A stretch of 32,912 nt of DNA from Sandaracinobacteroides sp964394815. GTDB lineage: Bacteria > Pseudomonadota > Alphaproteobacteria > Sphingomonadales > Sphingomonadaceae. Below the pieces are notes generated by a model. The model was not told the origin of the DNA, made no database searches, and worked only from the letters and a program-made list of their open reading frames with translations. This document shows positions 32,601 to 32,912 of the stretch, one piece after another (the stretch's first letter is position 1; every line of letters starts with the position of its first letter). The position numbers and the translations under genes were made by a program. Where the stretch lies: positions 1 through 32,912 of the forward strand of contig CAYMZC010000012.1 in NCBI GenBank assembly GCA_964394815.1, given 5' to 3'.

Positions 32601-32911
32601 CACCCACTCTTCCCGGCAAGAAGGGTCTTCACCGTGCGCAGCAGGCGGGGGTCCTGGCCTTCCTGTTCAAGCAGCAGTTCGGGCGCCCACAGCTCGAAAT
32701 AGTCGCCGGCGCCGAGGAAGATGGCCTGGCCGCCAAGTTCGCCCATGTCGCGCAGGGTCGGCGTGAGGACGATGCGGCCGGTGTCGTCATATTTCAGCCG
32801 CTCGGAAAGGCCGAACAGCGTGCGTGCCTTGTTGCTGCGCCCCGGGCCGAAATCGCCGGCGAACTGCTCGGCGAGACGCTGCTCCATGCGCTCGAAGAAG
32901 GTGAGGTCATA
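32600..32911 (-). CDS. mraZ: transcriptional regulator MraZ, N-terminus outside window
   Basis: The last 103 residues are present; the frame stays open to the window edge. Y-D-L-T-F-F-E-R-M leads into a second SpoVT-AbrB-type half with R-L-K-Y-D-D-T-G-R-I-V-L-T-P-T-L-R-D and G-Q-A-I-F-L-G-A-G-D-Y-F-E-L-W, both MraZ hallmarks. MraZ binds repeats upstream of its own operon and controls dcw transcription; that promoter is outside the window. An internal ATG at 32887 is not the start, since family sequence continues upstream. The TGA overlaps rsmH as TGATG. Confidence 0.93.
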   Translation of the reverse strand, partial: YDLTFFERMEQRLAEQFAGDFGPGRSNKARTLFGLSERLKYDDTGRIVLTPTLRDMGELGGQAIFLGAGDYFELWAPELLLEQEGQDPRLLRTVKTLLAGKSG

Positions 32912-32912
32912 G

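Noticed and set aside
1..32912. Mobile elements, prophage, defence systems or tRNA genes
   Set aside because: No transposase, integrase, terminal repeats, restriction or CRISPR genes, or cloverleaf sequences were recognised on either strand.

Overview
The window is high-GC, densely coded bacterial chromosome. I infer an alphaproteobacterium, most likely of the order Sphingomonadales. The reasons are a PEPxxWA-type C-terminal sorting tail, an alphaproteobacterial-style FtsZ with a long linker and an R-I-P-T-F-M-R-R tail, a perfect FNR/FixK-type box, and the rpe - heparinase - purH order that I recall from sphingomonads. No tRNA, rRNA, CRISPR array, insertion sequence, integrase or phage gene was seen, and no gap between genes exceeds about 145 bases.

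Left part (1-12.9 kb) is mixed housekeeping and accessory genes. In order they are: the end of an N-formylglutamate amidohydrolase; a TesB-like thioesterase; a small zincin metallopeptidase divergent from pterin-4a-carbinolamine dehydratase; a secreted fasciclin-domain protein; an HSD10-type dehydrogenase; an EamA transporter; purH; a heparinase II/III-like protein; rpe; a DUF1289 protein; a Tat-exported PhoD-type phosphatase; a DUF2490 envelope protein preceded by a Pho-box-like repeat; and a translationally coupled pair of an MBL-fold hydrolase and a membrane-anchored DUF4230 protein.

Middle (13.0-14.5 kb) is one secreted vanadium haloperoxidase/PAP2-like protein with a PEPxxWA-CTERM tail. 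The 142-base gap before it holds a perfect TTGAT-N4-ATCAA box, a strong inverted repeat that probably ends the ftsZ transcript, and a second inverted repeat at the ftsZ stop.

Right part (14.5-32.9 kb) is a complete dcw (division and cell wall) cluster on the minus strand: mraZ (cut by the window edge), rsmH, ftsL, ftsI, murE, murF, mraY, murD, ftsW, murG, murC, murB, ddl, ftsQ, ftsA, ftsZ. Of its 15 junctions, 13 overlap by 1, 4 or 13 bases, so it reads as one translationally coupled operon. It supplies the cytoplasmic UDP-MurNAc-pentapeptide pathway from MurB/MurC onward, lipid I and II synthesis (MraY, MurG), septal synthesis (FtsW-FtsI) and the Z-ring (FtsZ, FtsA) with its FtsQ/FtsL connectors. 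MurE carries the DNPR motif of meso-diaminopimelate-adding enzymes.

I did not find a convincing undescribed multi-gene system. The best leads are regulatory: the FNR-type box in front of the sorted haloperoxidase-like protein, and the Pho-like box between phoD and the DUF2490 gene.
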